64,000 nucleotides of DNA from positions 3,224,001 through 3,288,000 of the forward strand of contig CAWKCD010000001.1 of NCBI GenBank assembly GCA_963848035.1, read 5' to 3'. This DNA comes from JAVVHH01 sp963848035. Its GTDB lineage: Bacteria > Pseudomonadota > Alphaproteobacteria > Acetobacterales > Acetobacteraceae. Position 1 is the first letter of the stretch, and every line of letters starts with the position of its first letter. Positions 53,314-62,014 of this stretch are shown piece by piece. Made by a program: the position numbers and the translations under genes. Below the pieces are notes generated by a model. The model was not told the origin of the DNA, made no database searches, and worked only from the letters and a program-made list of their open reading frames with translations.

Positions 53314-54992
53314 TTAGGGTTCGGCGCCTTCGGCCCAGAGGAGGGATTCGACGTCGGATTGGAGGATGTCGCCGGAGGTGAAGGCGTCGCCGATGGCGCG
53401 GGCGAGGACGAAATGGAGGGTGCCGTCGCGGACTTTCTTGTCGCGGCGCATGTGGGCGATGAGGCGGGCGGCGGAGAAGCGGCGGTTGAGCATGTTGAGG
53501 CCGCTGGGAAGGCCGGCGCGTTCGAGGTGGTCGGTGACGCGGAGGGCGTCGGATTCGTCGCAGAAGCCGAGGCGGGCGGAGAGGCGGAAGGCAAGGCCGA
53601 GGCCGACGGCGACGGCTTCGCCGTGGAGGATGCCGCCGCCATAGCCGTATTCGGCCTCGAGGGCGTGGCCGAAGGTGTGGCCGAGGTTGAGCAGGGCGCG
53701 GCCGTTGGTGGGGCGTCTCCTCGCGCTCGTCGTCGCCGACGACGGCGGCTTTGAAGGCGCAGGCGCGGAGGATGGCTTCGGCTTGGGCGTCGCGGTCGCC
53801 GGCGATGATGGCGGCGACGTGCTGGTCGCACCATTGGAAGAAGATCTCGTCACCGATGAGGCCGGCTTTGACGATCTCGGCATAGCCGGCGCGGAGTTCG
53901 CGGATCGGCAGGGTGGCGAGGGTGTCGGTGTCGGCGAGGACGATGCGGGGCTGGTGGAAGGCGCCGAGGAGGTTCTTGCCGTGGCGGGTGTTGATGCCGG
54001 TCTTGCCGCCGACGGAGCTGTCGACCTGGGAGAGCAGGGTGGTGGGAACCTGGATGAAGGGCAGGCCGCGGAGCGTGGTGGCGGCGGCGAAGCCGGCGAG
54101 GTCGCCGACCACGCCGCCGCCGAGGGCGAGGATGGCGGTGCGGCGCTCGACCGCGGCATCCAGGAGCTGGTCGACGAGGGCGGTGTAGGACTCGACGGAT
54201 TTGGAGGCTTCACCCGGGGGGACGACGATCGTCTGGTGCTTGATGCCGGTCTGGTCGAGGCCGGCGTGCAGGGCGGGCAGATGGAGGCGGGCGACGGTCT
54301 CGTCGGTGACGATGACGACGCGCTTCTGGGGGAGAGCTTCGGCGAGGTGGGCGCCGGCGCGGGCGAGCAGGCCGGCGCCGATGACGACGTTGTATTGGGT
54401 CGAGGACAGCGCCACGGGGAGGCGGCGGGGCGGGGACCAGTGTTCGAGGGCGTGGAAAACCTTGGACGTGGTGGCGTCGGGGGGTTCGTCGTTGCAATCG
54501 ACGACGAGGTCGGCCTCGGCATAGATGGGGTGGCGGATCTCGATGAGCTTGCCGAGGATCTCGGCCGGGTCGCCGTTGGCGAGGAGCGGGCGGTTGCTGC
54601 GCGACGAGACGCGGCGGACGAGGGTGGGGAGCGGGCAGCGGAGCCAGACGGAGACGCTAGTCTCGCGGACGGCGTTGCGGGTGGCGCGGTCCATGAAGGC
54701 GCCGCCGCCGGTGGCAAGCACGATGGGGTCGCCAGCGAGAAGGCGGCGGATGACCCGGCGCTCGCCGTCGCGGAATTCGGGTTCGCCGAAGCGGGCGAAG
54801 AGTTCGGGGATGGTGCGGCCGGCGGCGAGCTCGATTTCGGCGTCGGCGTCGCGGAAGGGCAGGCCGAGTTCGGGCGGCGAGGCGGCGGCCGATGCTGGTC
54901 TTGCCGGCGCCCATGAGGCCGATGAGCACGACGCTGCGGCCGACGAGCGCGGCGAGGGGCCTGTCGGTGGGCAGTGAGGTCGCGTCTCTCAT
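53314..54992 (-). pseudogene. aroKB: Bifunctional shikimate kinase/3-dehydroquinate synthase AroKB, two one-base insertions
   Basis: One fused protein of about 558 aa from the shikimate pathway. AroK part: SVVLIGLMGAGKTSIGRRLA (Walker A), then FRDADAEIELAAG and MLATGGGAFMDRATRN. It continues without a stop through KVFHALEHWSPPRRLPVALS into AroB: ALGGGVVGDLAGFAAATTLR, QVDSSVGGKTGINTRHGKN and LLNLGHTFGHALEAEYGYGG (His metal ligand). Two insertions split it here: one near 54868-54874 just after the P-loop, one in a run of four G (53710-53713, plus strand) before LLNLGHTF. Removing both gives one clean frame. The enzyme is essential for aromatic synthesis, so errors in the sequence are likelier than loss. 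Confidence 0.9.
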
Positions 54993-55070
54993 CAAGGCCG
55001 GACCGGCGATGTTGCGTGTCATGACGGCGGAGGTTAGCACATGCCTCCCTTTTCCGGCCAAGGACACCCA

Positions 55071-55214
55071 ATGGGTCGATTTTTGCTCCTCGCGCTTGGC
55101 GTGGTGCTCCTGATTGCGGTCGGTGGGGCATTGTTGCTGGGCGCGTTTCCACCGTCTCCCCACGTCGAACCCGTGCAGCGCGTTCTGCCGAACGACAAAT
55201 TCGCTCCGCATTGA
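55071..55214 (+). CDS. 47-aa single-helix membrane protein
   Basis: ATG 55071 with AAGGA 7 bases before. One membrane helix (LLLALGVVLLIAVGGALLLG) followed by a short tail PHVEPVQRVLPNDKFAPH ending in TGA 55212-55214. Terminator directly after. Divergent from aroKB, so the 78 bp between carry two promoters. Small, unassigned; the helix, start site and terminator make it a credible gene. Confidence 0.68.
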   Translation: MGRFLLLALGVVLLIAVGGALLLGAFPPSPHVEPVQRVLPNDKFAPH

Positions 55215-55255
55215 AAACCCGTGAGGCCGCCAGTCGACTCGGCCTGACGGGTTTT
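55214..55255 (+). terminator. Rho-independent terminator after the small membrane protein
   Basis: AAAACCCGT (55214-55222) pairs with ACGGGTTTT (55247-55255), and inside it GGCCG pairs with CGGCC, separated by a 2-base internal loop. T run at the 3' end. Stops transcription before xerD. Confidence 0.85.
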
Positions 55256-55272
55256 CGCCGGGGCTCGGTTGG

Positions 55273-56145
55273 ATGAATCGATTTATAGAGTCGTATCTGG
55301 AGATGCAGGCGGCGGAGCGGGGGGCGGCGCGGAATACCGTGTTGGCCTATCAGGCGGATCTGACCGATCTGGCGGGGTTCCTGACGACGCGGGGCGAGGC
55401 GCCGGAGGGGGCTTCGGCGGCCATGCTGGGCGAATATTTGCGCGGGCTGCATGGGGTGGTGGCGGCGCGGACGATGGCGCGGCGGCTCTCGGCGGTGCGG
55501 GGGTTCTATCGGTTCCTGGCGCGGGAGGGGGTTCGGACGGACGACCCGACGCTGCTGCTGGAGGGGCCGCCGGTGCGGGCGGCGTTGCCGAAATTCCTGA
55601 GCGAGGCCGAGGTGGATGCGCTGTTGCAGGCGGCGCAGGCGAAATCGCCGGTGGCTTGGGCCGCGTTGGAAATCCTGTATTCGACGGGGCTGCGGGTTTC
55701 CGAGCTGCTGGGGTTGCGGCAGGCGGCGCTGGCGAAAGGCGCCGAGACGCTGATCGTGCGGGGGAAGGGCGGCAAGGAGCGGATGGTGCTGCTGTCCAAG
55801 GCGGCACGGGAGGCGGCGCTGGCGCTGGTGGCGACCAAACCGGAGGGGTGGCTGTTCCCGGGACGGGATCGACGGCGGGCGCTGACGCGGCAGGGGTTCG
55901 GGCTGCTGCTCAAGCAGGTGGCCTTGGAGGCTGGGCTGGACCCGGCGCGGGTCAGCCCGCACGTGCTGCGGCATAGCTTCGCGAGCCACATGCTGGCGCG
56001 GGGGGCGGACCTGCGGAGCCTGCAGATCCTGCTCGGGCATGCGGACATCGCGACGACGCAGATCTACACGCATGTGCTGTCGGAGCGGCTGCAGGAGCTG
56101 GTGCGGTTGCATCACCCCCTATCCCGCGAGCAACGGCAGGGGTAA
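55273..56145 (+). CDS. xerD: Tyrosine recombinase XerD/XerC
   Basis: 290-aa site-specific recombinase that resolves chromosome dimers at dif. N-terminal SAM-like core-binding domain (YLEMQAAERGAARNTVLAYQ), C-terminal catalytic domain with Arg in STGLRVSELLGL, HVLRHSFASHMLARGADLRS (His-x-x-Arg) and LGHADIATTQIYTHV with the nucleophile Tyr. The place beside aroK and accA is the usual xerD locus in alphaproteobacteria; XerC cannot be fully excluded. Confidence 0.92.
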   Translation: MNRFIESYLEMQAAERGAARNTVLAYQADLTDLAGFLTTRGEAPEGASAAMLGEYLRGLHGVVAARTMARRLSAVRGFYRFLAREGVRTDDPTLLLEGPPVRAALPKFLSEAEVDALLQAAQAKSPVAWAALEILYSTGLRVSELLGLRQAALAKGAETLIVRGKGGKERMVLLSKAAREAALALVATKPEGWLFPGRDRRRALTRQGFGLLLKQVALEAGLDPARVSPHVLRHSFASHMLARGADLRSLQILLGHADIATTQIYTHVLSERLQELVRLHHPLSREQRQG

Positions 56146-56154
56146 GCCGCAGCG

Positions 56155-57111
56155 ATGCGACACTTCCTCGACTTCGAACGGCCGCTGGCCGAGCTGGAGC
56201 TCAAGATCGACGAACTGCGCCGGATCCAGGAGCCGGGCGGGATCGACATCGAGGAGGAGGTGCGGCTGCTCGGCGAGAAGACCGACGAGCAGCTGCGGGC
56301 GACGTATGCGAAGCTGACGCCGTGGCAGAAGGCGCAGGTGGCGCGGCATCCGGACCGGCCGCATGCGCTGGCGTATATCGAGGGGCTGCTGTCGGACTGG
56401 ACACCGCTGGCGGGGGATCGGGCGTTTGCCGACGACCAGGCGGTGGTCGGCGGGCTGGGGCGGTTCCATGGCCGGGCCGTGGCGGTGATCGGGATCGAGC
56501 GGGGGTCGGACACCGAGACGCGGGTGGCGCGGAATTTCGGGATGGCGCGGCCGGAGGGGTATCGCAAGGTCCGGCGGCTGATCGAGCTGGCGGGGCGGTT
56601 CCGGCTGCCGGTGCTGACGTTCGTGGATACGGCGGGGGCGTTCCCGGGGATCGACGCGGAGGCGCGCGGGCAGGCGGAGGCGATCGCGCGGTCGATCGAG
56701 GCGTGTCTGGAGGCGCCGGTGCCGATCGTGGCGACGATCATCGGCGAGGGCGGTTCGGGCGGCGCGATCGCGCTGGCGGCGGCGGACCGGGTGCTGATGC
56801 TGGAGCATGCGATCTATTCGGTGATCTCGCCGGAGGGGTGCGCGAGCATCCTGTGGCACGATTCGGCGCAGGCGCCGGCGGCGGCGGAGGCGCTGAAGCT
56901 GACCGCTGGTGATCTCAAGGGGTTCGGGATCGTGGATACGGTGGTGTCGGAGCCGCTGGGGGGCGCGCACCGGGCGCCCGAGGCGATGGTGGCCGGGGTG
57001 GGCGAGGCGATCTGGGAGGCGCTCGAGGGGCTGCTCGTGCTGGACCCGGCGGCGCTCAAGGCGCAGCGGCGGGAGAAATTCCTCGCGATCGGGCGGGACG
57101 GGGCGGCGTAG
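56155..57111 (+). CDS. accA: Acetyl-CoA carboxylase carboxyltransferase subunit alpha
   Basis: 318-aa subunit that, with AccD, transfers the carboxyl group from biotin to acetyl-CoA in fatty acid synthesis. MRHFLDFERPLAELELKIDE and FVDTAGAFPGIDAEARGQAE, with IGEGGSGGAIALAAADRVLM and YSVISPEGCASILWHDSAQA, are diagnostic. Normal length; 9 bp after xerD. Confidence 0.97.
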   Translation: MRHFLDFERPLAELELKIDELRRIQEPGGIDIEEEVRLLGEKTDEQLRATYAKLTPWQKAQVARHPDRPHALAYIEGLLSDWTPLAGDRAFADDQAVVGGLGRFHGRAVAVIGIERGSDTETRVARNFGMARPEGYRKVRRLIELAGRFRLPVLTFVDTAGAFPGIDAEARGQAEAIARSIEACLEAPVPIVATIIGEGGSGGAIALAAADRVLMLEHAIYSVISPEGCASILWHDSAQAPAAAEALKLTAGDLKGFGIVDTVVSEPLGGAHRAPEAMVAGVGEAIWEALEGLLVLDPAALKAQRREKFLAIGRDGAA

Positions 57112-57188
57112 CGACCGCTGAGTTGCGTCAGAGAAGCTGGCCAAATGGTCGGCAGGTGTTAGCTTGGCGGGTCAGCTCTGGACGCCGC

Positions 57189-58697
57189 ATGCCTCCTCCC
57201 TCCGCCGTGACCGCTTCGGACGTACCCGTCCCAGAACCTTTGGTGACGCGGGCGCAATTCCTGAAAGTGTTTCCGTCGGTCTGCTTGCCGATGTTCCTGG
57301 CGTCGGTGGACCAGACGATCGTGGCGACGGCGTTGCCGAACATCGCCGGGTCGCTGGGGGATGTGGAGCGGATCTCTTGGGTGGTGGTCGCTTACTTGAT
57401 GGCGACGACGATCGCGGCGCCGGTTTACGGCAAATTGGGGGACGTGTTCGGGCGTAAGCGGCTGATGTTCTTCGCGTTGGCGGTGTTCATCGGGGCGAGC
57501 GTGCTGTGCGCGTTCGCGCCGACGATGCTGGTGCTGATCGGGGCGCGGGTGCTGCAGGGTGCGGGCGGCGGCGGGCTAATGACGCTGTCGCAGGCGTTGG
57601 TGGGCGAGATCGTGCCGCCGCGGCAGCGGCCGCGGTATCAGGGCTACATGGCCGGGACGTTCATGGTGTCGTCGACGTTCGGGCCGGTGGCGGGCGGGTG
57701 GCTGACGCAGCAATTCGGGTGGCAGTCGGTGTTCCTGGTCAACGTGCCGCTGGGGGCGTTGGCGCTGCTGCTGACGTTCCGGCTGCCGACGCGGGACGTG
57801 GTCGGGGGGAGTTTCCGGTTCGACTGGATCGGGGTGGGGCTGCTGGCCGGGTTCGTGGTGCCGATGCTGCTGGCGTTGGAGCGGGTGCAGCACATGTCGC
57901 TGGCGGCGGGGCCGGCGATTGCCGGGCTGGTGGCGCTGTCGGTGACGTCGCTGGTGCTGCTGCTGCGGCAGGAGCGGCGGGCGGCGTCGCCGCTGATCCC
58001 GGTGAAGATCCTGTGGGAGCCGTCGATCTGGCGGTCGAACGCGATGGCGGCGTGTATCGGGGCGATGCTGGTGGGGGGCATCACGTTCATGCCGATTTAC
58101 CTGCAGGTGGTGCGGGGGGCGGATCCGGGGCAGGTGGGGCTGCTGATGCTGCCGTTGACGGCGGGGGTGGCGCTGGGCGCGATCACGACGGGGCGGCTGA
58201 TGGTCAGGACCGGGCGGACGGCGGTGTTCCCGTCGATCGGGCAGGGGGTGGTGGCGTCGGGGTGGATCGTGCTGGGGCTGTTCGGGCCGTCGATCCCGTT
58301 GGGGTGGTTGCCGGTGCTGTTCGGGGTGATCGCGCTGTTCACGGGGACGACGATGCCGGTGGTGCAGCTGACGGTTCAGGTGGCGGCGGGGGCGAAGAAC
58401 CTGGGGGCGGCGTCGGCGAGCGTGCAGTTCACGCGGTCGATCGGGGCGGCGCTGGGGACGGCGACGATTGGGGCGGTGCTGTTCGCGGTGCTGGCGGCGC
58501 AGGATCAGCGGGTGGCGGCGCTGTTCGCCAAGGTGGTGGAGCGGGGGCCGGGGGTGCTGCAGGGGGTGAGCGGGGAGTTAAGGGCGCTGCTGGCGGAGGA
58601 CATCGTGGGGGCGTTCCGGGGCGCGTTCCTGAGCATCGCCGGGTTCAGCTTGGTGGCTTGGGTGCTGGCGTGGTCGCTGCCGATGCGGCGGCTTTAA
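57189..58697 (+). CDS. MFS transporter, DHA2-type 14-helix drug efflux
   Basis: About 502 aa, 14 hydrophobic helices. FLASVDQTIVATALPNIAGS is the DHA2 motif D1, and YGKLGDVFGRKRLMFFALAV the loop 2-3 motif; RVLQGAGGGGLMTLSQALVG and ASVQFTRSIGAALGTATIGA are also typical. Likely proton-driven multidrug exporter with unknown substrate. Start ATG 57189. No regulator is adjacent. Confidence 0.9.
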   Translation: MPPPSAVTASDVPVPEPLVTRAQFLKVFPSVCLPMFLASVDQTIVATALPNIAGSLGDVERISWVVVAYLMATTIAAPVYGKLGDVFGRKRLMFFALAVFIGASVLCAFAPTMLVLIGARVLQGAGGGGLMTLSQALVGEIVPPRQRPRYQGYMAGTFMVSSTFGPVAGGWLTQQFGWQSVFLVNVPLGALALLLTFRLPTRDVVGGSFRFDWIGVGLLAGFVVPMLLALERVQHMSLAAGPAIAGLVALSVTSLVLLLRQERRAASPLIPVKILWEPSIWRSNAMAACIGAMLVGGITFMPIYLQVVRGADPGQVGLLMLPLTAGVALGAITTGRLMVRTGRTAVFPSIGQGVVASGWIVLGLFGPSIPLGWLPVLFGVIALFTGTTMPVVQLTVQVAAGAKNLGAASASVQFTRSIGAALGTATIGAVLFAVLAAQDQRVAALFAKVVERGPGVLQGVSGELRALLAEDIVGAFRGAFLSIAGFSLVAWVLAWSLPMRRL

Positions 58698-58791
58698 CGC
58701 TCTCGGTTGGTTTAGCGATTATTAACGAAACCTCGCGCGTCGCCGGAGGGTTATCTCCCGCATCTGCCCATTAGATGTGGAGAGAAACCAA

Positions 58792-59817
58792 ATGCTTAGA
58801 CGGATCAGTGCGGCGTATCTGGTGACGACGGCGCTCACCCTTGCCCCGGCGTTCGCGCAGAGCAACAATTCTCATGGGATGAACAATTCGGCTCAGGAGT
58901 TCGTCACCAAGGCGGCCGAGGGCGGGATGTTCGAGGTGCAGTCGAGCCAGCTGGCGCTGAAGAAGTCGCCGGACAAGGACGTCAAGGACTTCGCCCAGAA
59001 GATGATCGACGATCACACCAAGGCGGACGACAAGTTGAAGTCGTTGGCGAAGGGCGAGACGGTGCCGACGAGCCTGGATCATGCGCATCAGCAGATGCTG
59101 ACGAAGCTGCAGAGCGAGAGCGGGAGCAATTTTGCGGAGCAGTTCAAGCAGATGCAGGTCTCGGCGCATCAGCAGGCGGTCGAGCTGTTCCAGAACTATG
59201 CCGATCACGGGTCGGATGCATCGCTGAAGCAGTTCGCGTCGCAGACGCTGCCGACGCTGAAGGACCATCTGCAGATGGCGCAGTCGATCACGATCGCGAG
59301 CAATGCGACGGGGTCGCAGACGGTCGCGCATAATGGCGCGGCGGTGGAGCAGAGCGGCGGGCGGGAGTTCATGACGCAGCAGGCGCAGGGGACGTGGCGC
59401 ATGTCGAAGATGGTCGGGCTCGGGGTCTACAACGAGCAGAACCAGCGGGTGGGCGACATCAACGACGTGCTGTTCGACAGGGATGGCAAGGTGGATGCCG
59501 TGGTGATCGGCGTGGGCGGGTTCCTGGGGCTCGGGGAACGCAACGTGGCGGTGGCGTATGACCAGTTGAAGTGGTCGATGACGGCGACGAGCGGGACGGC
59601 GAGCAACGATACCGGCAACAATCCGGGCGGGACTGGGACCGCGGCGCCGGGGCTGGGCAGTCCGGCGTCGCCGGTGAACCCGGCGCCGATGGGCGACGCG
59701 ACGCGGGTCAGCGATCAGCAGCCGGCGGCGTATCCGGACCATGCGGTGCTGCCGAATGCGTCGAAGGACCAGCTGCAGAAGGCGCCGCAGTTCACTTACG
59801 GCGTCGCGCCGCGGTAG
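58792..59817 (+). CDS. DUF4142 and PRC-barrel domain protein, exported
   Basis: 341 aa. Signal peptide (RRISAAYLVTTALTLAPAFA). Residues about 35-165 are DUF4142, a ferritin-like helical domain (EFVTKAAEGGMFEVQSSQLA, FAQKMIDDHTKADDKLKSL). Residues 205-275 are a PRC barrel (VGLGVYNEQNQRVGDINDVL). The C-terminus is Pro/Gly-rich. Function unknown, probably periplasmic stress-related. ATG 58792 with GGAGAG upstream. Confidence 0.88.
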   Translation: MLRRISAAYLVTTALTLAPAFAQSNNSHGMNNSAQEFVTKAAEGGMFEVQSSQLALKKSPDKDVKDFAQKMIDDHTKADDKLKSLAKGETVPTSLDHAHQQMLTKLQSESGSNFAEQFKQMQVSAHQQAVELFQNYADHGSDASLKQFASQTLPTLKDHLQMAQSITIASNATGSQTVAHNGAAVEQSGGREFMTQQAQGTWRMSKMVGLGVYNEQNQRVGDINDVLFDRDGKVDAVVIGVGGFLGLGERNVAVAYDQLKWSMTATSGTASNDTGNNPGGTGTAAPGLGSPASPVNPAPMGDATRVSDQQPAAYPDHAVLPNASKDQLQKAPQFTYGVAPR

Positions 59818-59835
59818 TCCGAACGCGGGACAATG

Positions 59836-59864
59836 ACCCCCTTCCGGTGACGGAAGGGGGTTTT
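59836..59864 (+). terminator. Rho-independent terminator after DUF4142/PRC gene
   Basis: ACCCCCTTCCG (59836-59846), loop GTGA, CGGAAGGGGGT (59851-59861), then TTT. Perfect 11-bp stem, 18 bp after the stop codon. Confidence 0.9.
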
Positions 59865-59897
59865 GCCTTGGAGGGGAGGCTCCGCTACTGACGCGGG

Positions 59898-61160
59898 ATG
59901 CGTGTCTTGGGAATCGGCTCGAAAATCGAGCTTGGGGATTTGTATCTGAGCCTGGTCCGGGAGGGGCACGAGGTTCGGGTGTTTGCGGGCGATCCGAGTT
60001 ATGCGGGGTGTTTCGGGGGCCTGCTGGAGCGGGTGTCCGATTGGAAGCCTGAGCTGGATTGGGTCGGGCGGGACGGGATCGTGTTGTTCGAGCGGGTGGG
60101 CGTGGGCGCGCAACAGGATGCGCTGCGGGCCGAGGGTTACCGGGTGATCGGCGGGAGCGCGCTCGGGGACCGGCTGGAATATGACCGCGGGTTTGGGCAG
60201 GCGACGCTGCGGGATGCGGGGCTGCAGACGGCGGAGGCGCTGAGTTTCGGCTCGGCGGCCGAAGCGGGGGCATGGCTCGAGGCGCATCCGGGGCGGACGG
60301 TGCTGAAGTATCACAACAATGCGAAGGCGACGTTCGTCGGGGACCATCCGGCGGGGCGGGACGTGCTGTTCCAGCTGCGGCGGGGGCCGCAGGGGGCGGT
60401 GCTGCTGATGCCGCGGCTCGAGGGGGTCGAGGTGGGGGTGGGCGCGTATTTCGACGGGCAGCGGTTCCTGAGGCCGGCTTGCATCGATTTCGAGCACAAG
60501 CGGTTCTTCGTCGGCGAGATGGGCGAGATGACGGGGGAGATGGGGACGCTGGTGGCGTATCCGGCGGACAACCGGATCTTCGAGGCGACGCTGGCGCGGA
60601 TCGAGAGGGTGTTCCGCGCGGCGGGGCATGTCGGCTACGTCAATCTGAACATGATCGCGAACGAGGCGGGGCTGTGGCCGCTCGAGTTCACGTGCCGGTT
60701 CGGCAATCCGGGGTTCGCGATCTTGGCGCCGCTGCAGCGTCGAGGGGTGGGGGGATCTGCTGGCGCGGATGGCGCGCGGGGGCGAGACGCGGGTTCGAGG
60801 CGTCGGCGGAGTGGTCGATCGGGATCGTGCTGACGGTGCCGCCGTTTCCGGAGGAGTTGCCGGGGGCGGATCCGGCGGCGGACCCGCCGCTGTTCTATCA
60901 CGCGGAGCCGGAGGCGGAGGAAGTGCCGCATTATCATCTGTCGGACGTTCGGATCGAGGATGGGCAGATGTTTGCGCGGCGGCGGACGGGGTACGCGATG
61001 GTGGTGACGGGGACCGGGGCGAGCGTCGAGGCGGCGCAGGCGGCGGCGACGGCGCGGGCGCGCAACGTGATGGCGCCGAATTTGCGGTGGCGGACGGATA
61101 TCGGGGACCGGTTCCTGCGGGGCGAGGGCGAGCGAGCTGCGCGGCTGGGGGTGGCTATGA
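59898..61160 (+). pseudogene. PurD-like ATP-grasp ligase, frameshifted
   Basis: Related to phosphoribosylamine-glycine ligase but divergent; likely about 419 aa. It opens VLGIGSKIELGDLYLSLV, unlike the usual PurD G-x-G-G-R-E-H-A start, then has ATP-grasp sequence (TVLKYHNNAKATFVGD, YVNLNMIANEAGLWPLEFTC, FGNPGFAIL). One-base insertions near 60738 and 60792 move the frame; after both, SIGIVLTVPPFPEELPGADP and HLSDVRIEDGQMFARRRTGY follow. A third in a G run (61147-61151) would end it LGWL with TGA overlapping the next ATG (ATGA). Because it is not classical PurD and sits beside transport genes, it may ligate an amino acid to another acceptor; inference. Confidence 0.75.
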
Positions 61161-62014
61161 ACCCGACGCTGCGTGGAGTGCGTGGAGGGGCGGATCTCGC
61201 CGCAGATCGCGGTGGCGCATTTCCTGTTCGCGGGGGCGGGGGCGGCGCAGATCGAGGCGGCGCTCGCGGAATGTCGCGCCGCATCCGCAGGCTGGAGCAG
61301 GTGCGGACGCTGCTGTTGGGGCGGGAGGCGCAGATCGACGCGCTGTCGGCGCAGGTGGCGGCGACGGCGGCGGATCACAACGCGTTCGGGGCGACGCCGG
61401 CGGAGGGGATCGCGCGGATCGCGGGGTTCTTCGACCGGGCGGTGGCGGCGTCGCCGGAGGCGAGCGTGGCGCTGTATTCGCTGGGCGACCCGGCGATCCT
61501 GGCGGCGGCGACGGCGGAGATCGTGGAGTGGCTGGAGACGGAGGATCTGCTGCGGCCGGAGGCGGACGTGCTGGATCTCGGCTGCGGGTTCGGCCGGGTG
61601 GCGGCGGTGCTGGCGCCGCGGTGCCGGTCGGTGCTGGGGCTGGACGTGTCGGGCGGGATGATCGCGGAGGCGCGGAGCCGGTTCGGGGCGGTGGAGAATT
61701 TGCGGTTCGAGCAGACGGGGGGCGAGGATCTCGGGCTGCTGGCGGATGGGGTGTTCGACCTGGTGCTGGCGATCGATAGTTTCCCGTATCTGGTGCAGGC
61801 GGGCGAGGCGGTTGTCGGGCAGCATCTGGCGGATGCGCGGCGGGTGCTGCGGTCGCCGGGGGCGCTGGTGATCCTGAACATGTCGTATGATGACGATGCG
61901 CAGGATCAGGCGCGGGCTTCGGCGTGGGCGTCGGCGTTCGGGTTCGAGGTGGCGATTGCGGAGCCGCATCCGTTCCGGCTGTGGGACGGATCGGCGTACG
62001 TGCTCGCTCGGTGA
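61157..62014 (+). CDS. Class I SAM-dependent methyltransferase
   Basis: 285 aa in an unbroken frame. VLDLGCGFGRVAAVLAPRCR is motif I, LGLDVSGGMIAEARSRF binds the SAM ribose, and FDLVLAIDSFPYLVQAGEAV is motif IV. N-terminal about 45 residues look like they are read in the wrong frame: a different frame gives ECVEGRISPQIAVAHFLFAG and AAQIEAALAECRAA, more like related proteins, implying paired +1/-1 indels (near 61172 and 61290). Substrate unknown; overlaps the solute-binding protein gene by GTGA. Confidence 0.82.
   Translation: MNPTLRGVRGGADLAADRGGAFPVRGGGGGADRGGARGMSRRIRRLEQVRTLLLGREAQIDALSAQVAATAADHNAFGATPAEGIARIAGFFDRAVAASPEASVALYSLGDPAILAAATAEIVEWLETEDLLRPEADVLDLGCGFGRVAAVLAPRCRSVLGLDVSGGMIAEARSRFGAVENLRFEQTGGEDLGLLADGVFDLVLAIDSFPYLVQAGEAVVGQHLADARRVLRSPGALVILNMSYDDDAQDQARASAWASAFGFEVAIAEPHPFRLWDGSAYVLAR

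Noticed and set aside
58707..58722. CtrA-like TTAG-N6-TTAA sequence before the DUF4142/PRC gene
   Set aside because: First half-site does not match the TTAA consensus and the spacing is 6, not 7; too weak to call.
60272..62014. Fusion of PurD-like ligase with methyltransferase as one long frame
   Set aside because: The join occurs at a G run, and the other frame gives a clean TGA overlapping an ATG (ATGA); a real fusion is less likely than one extra base.
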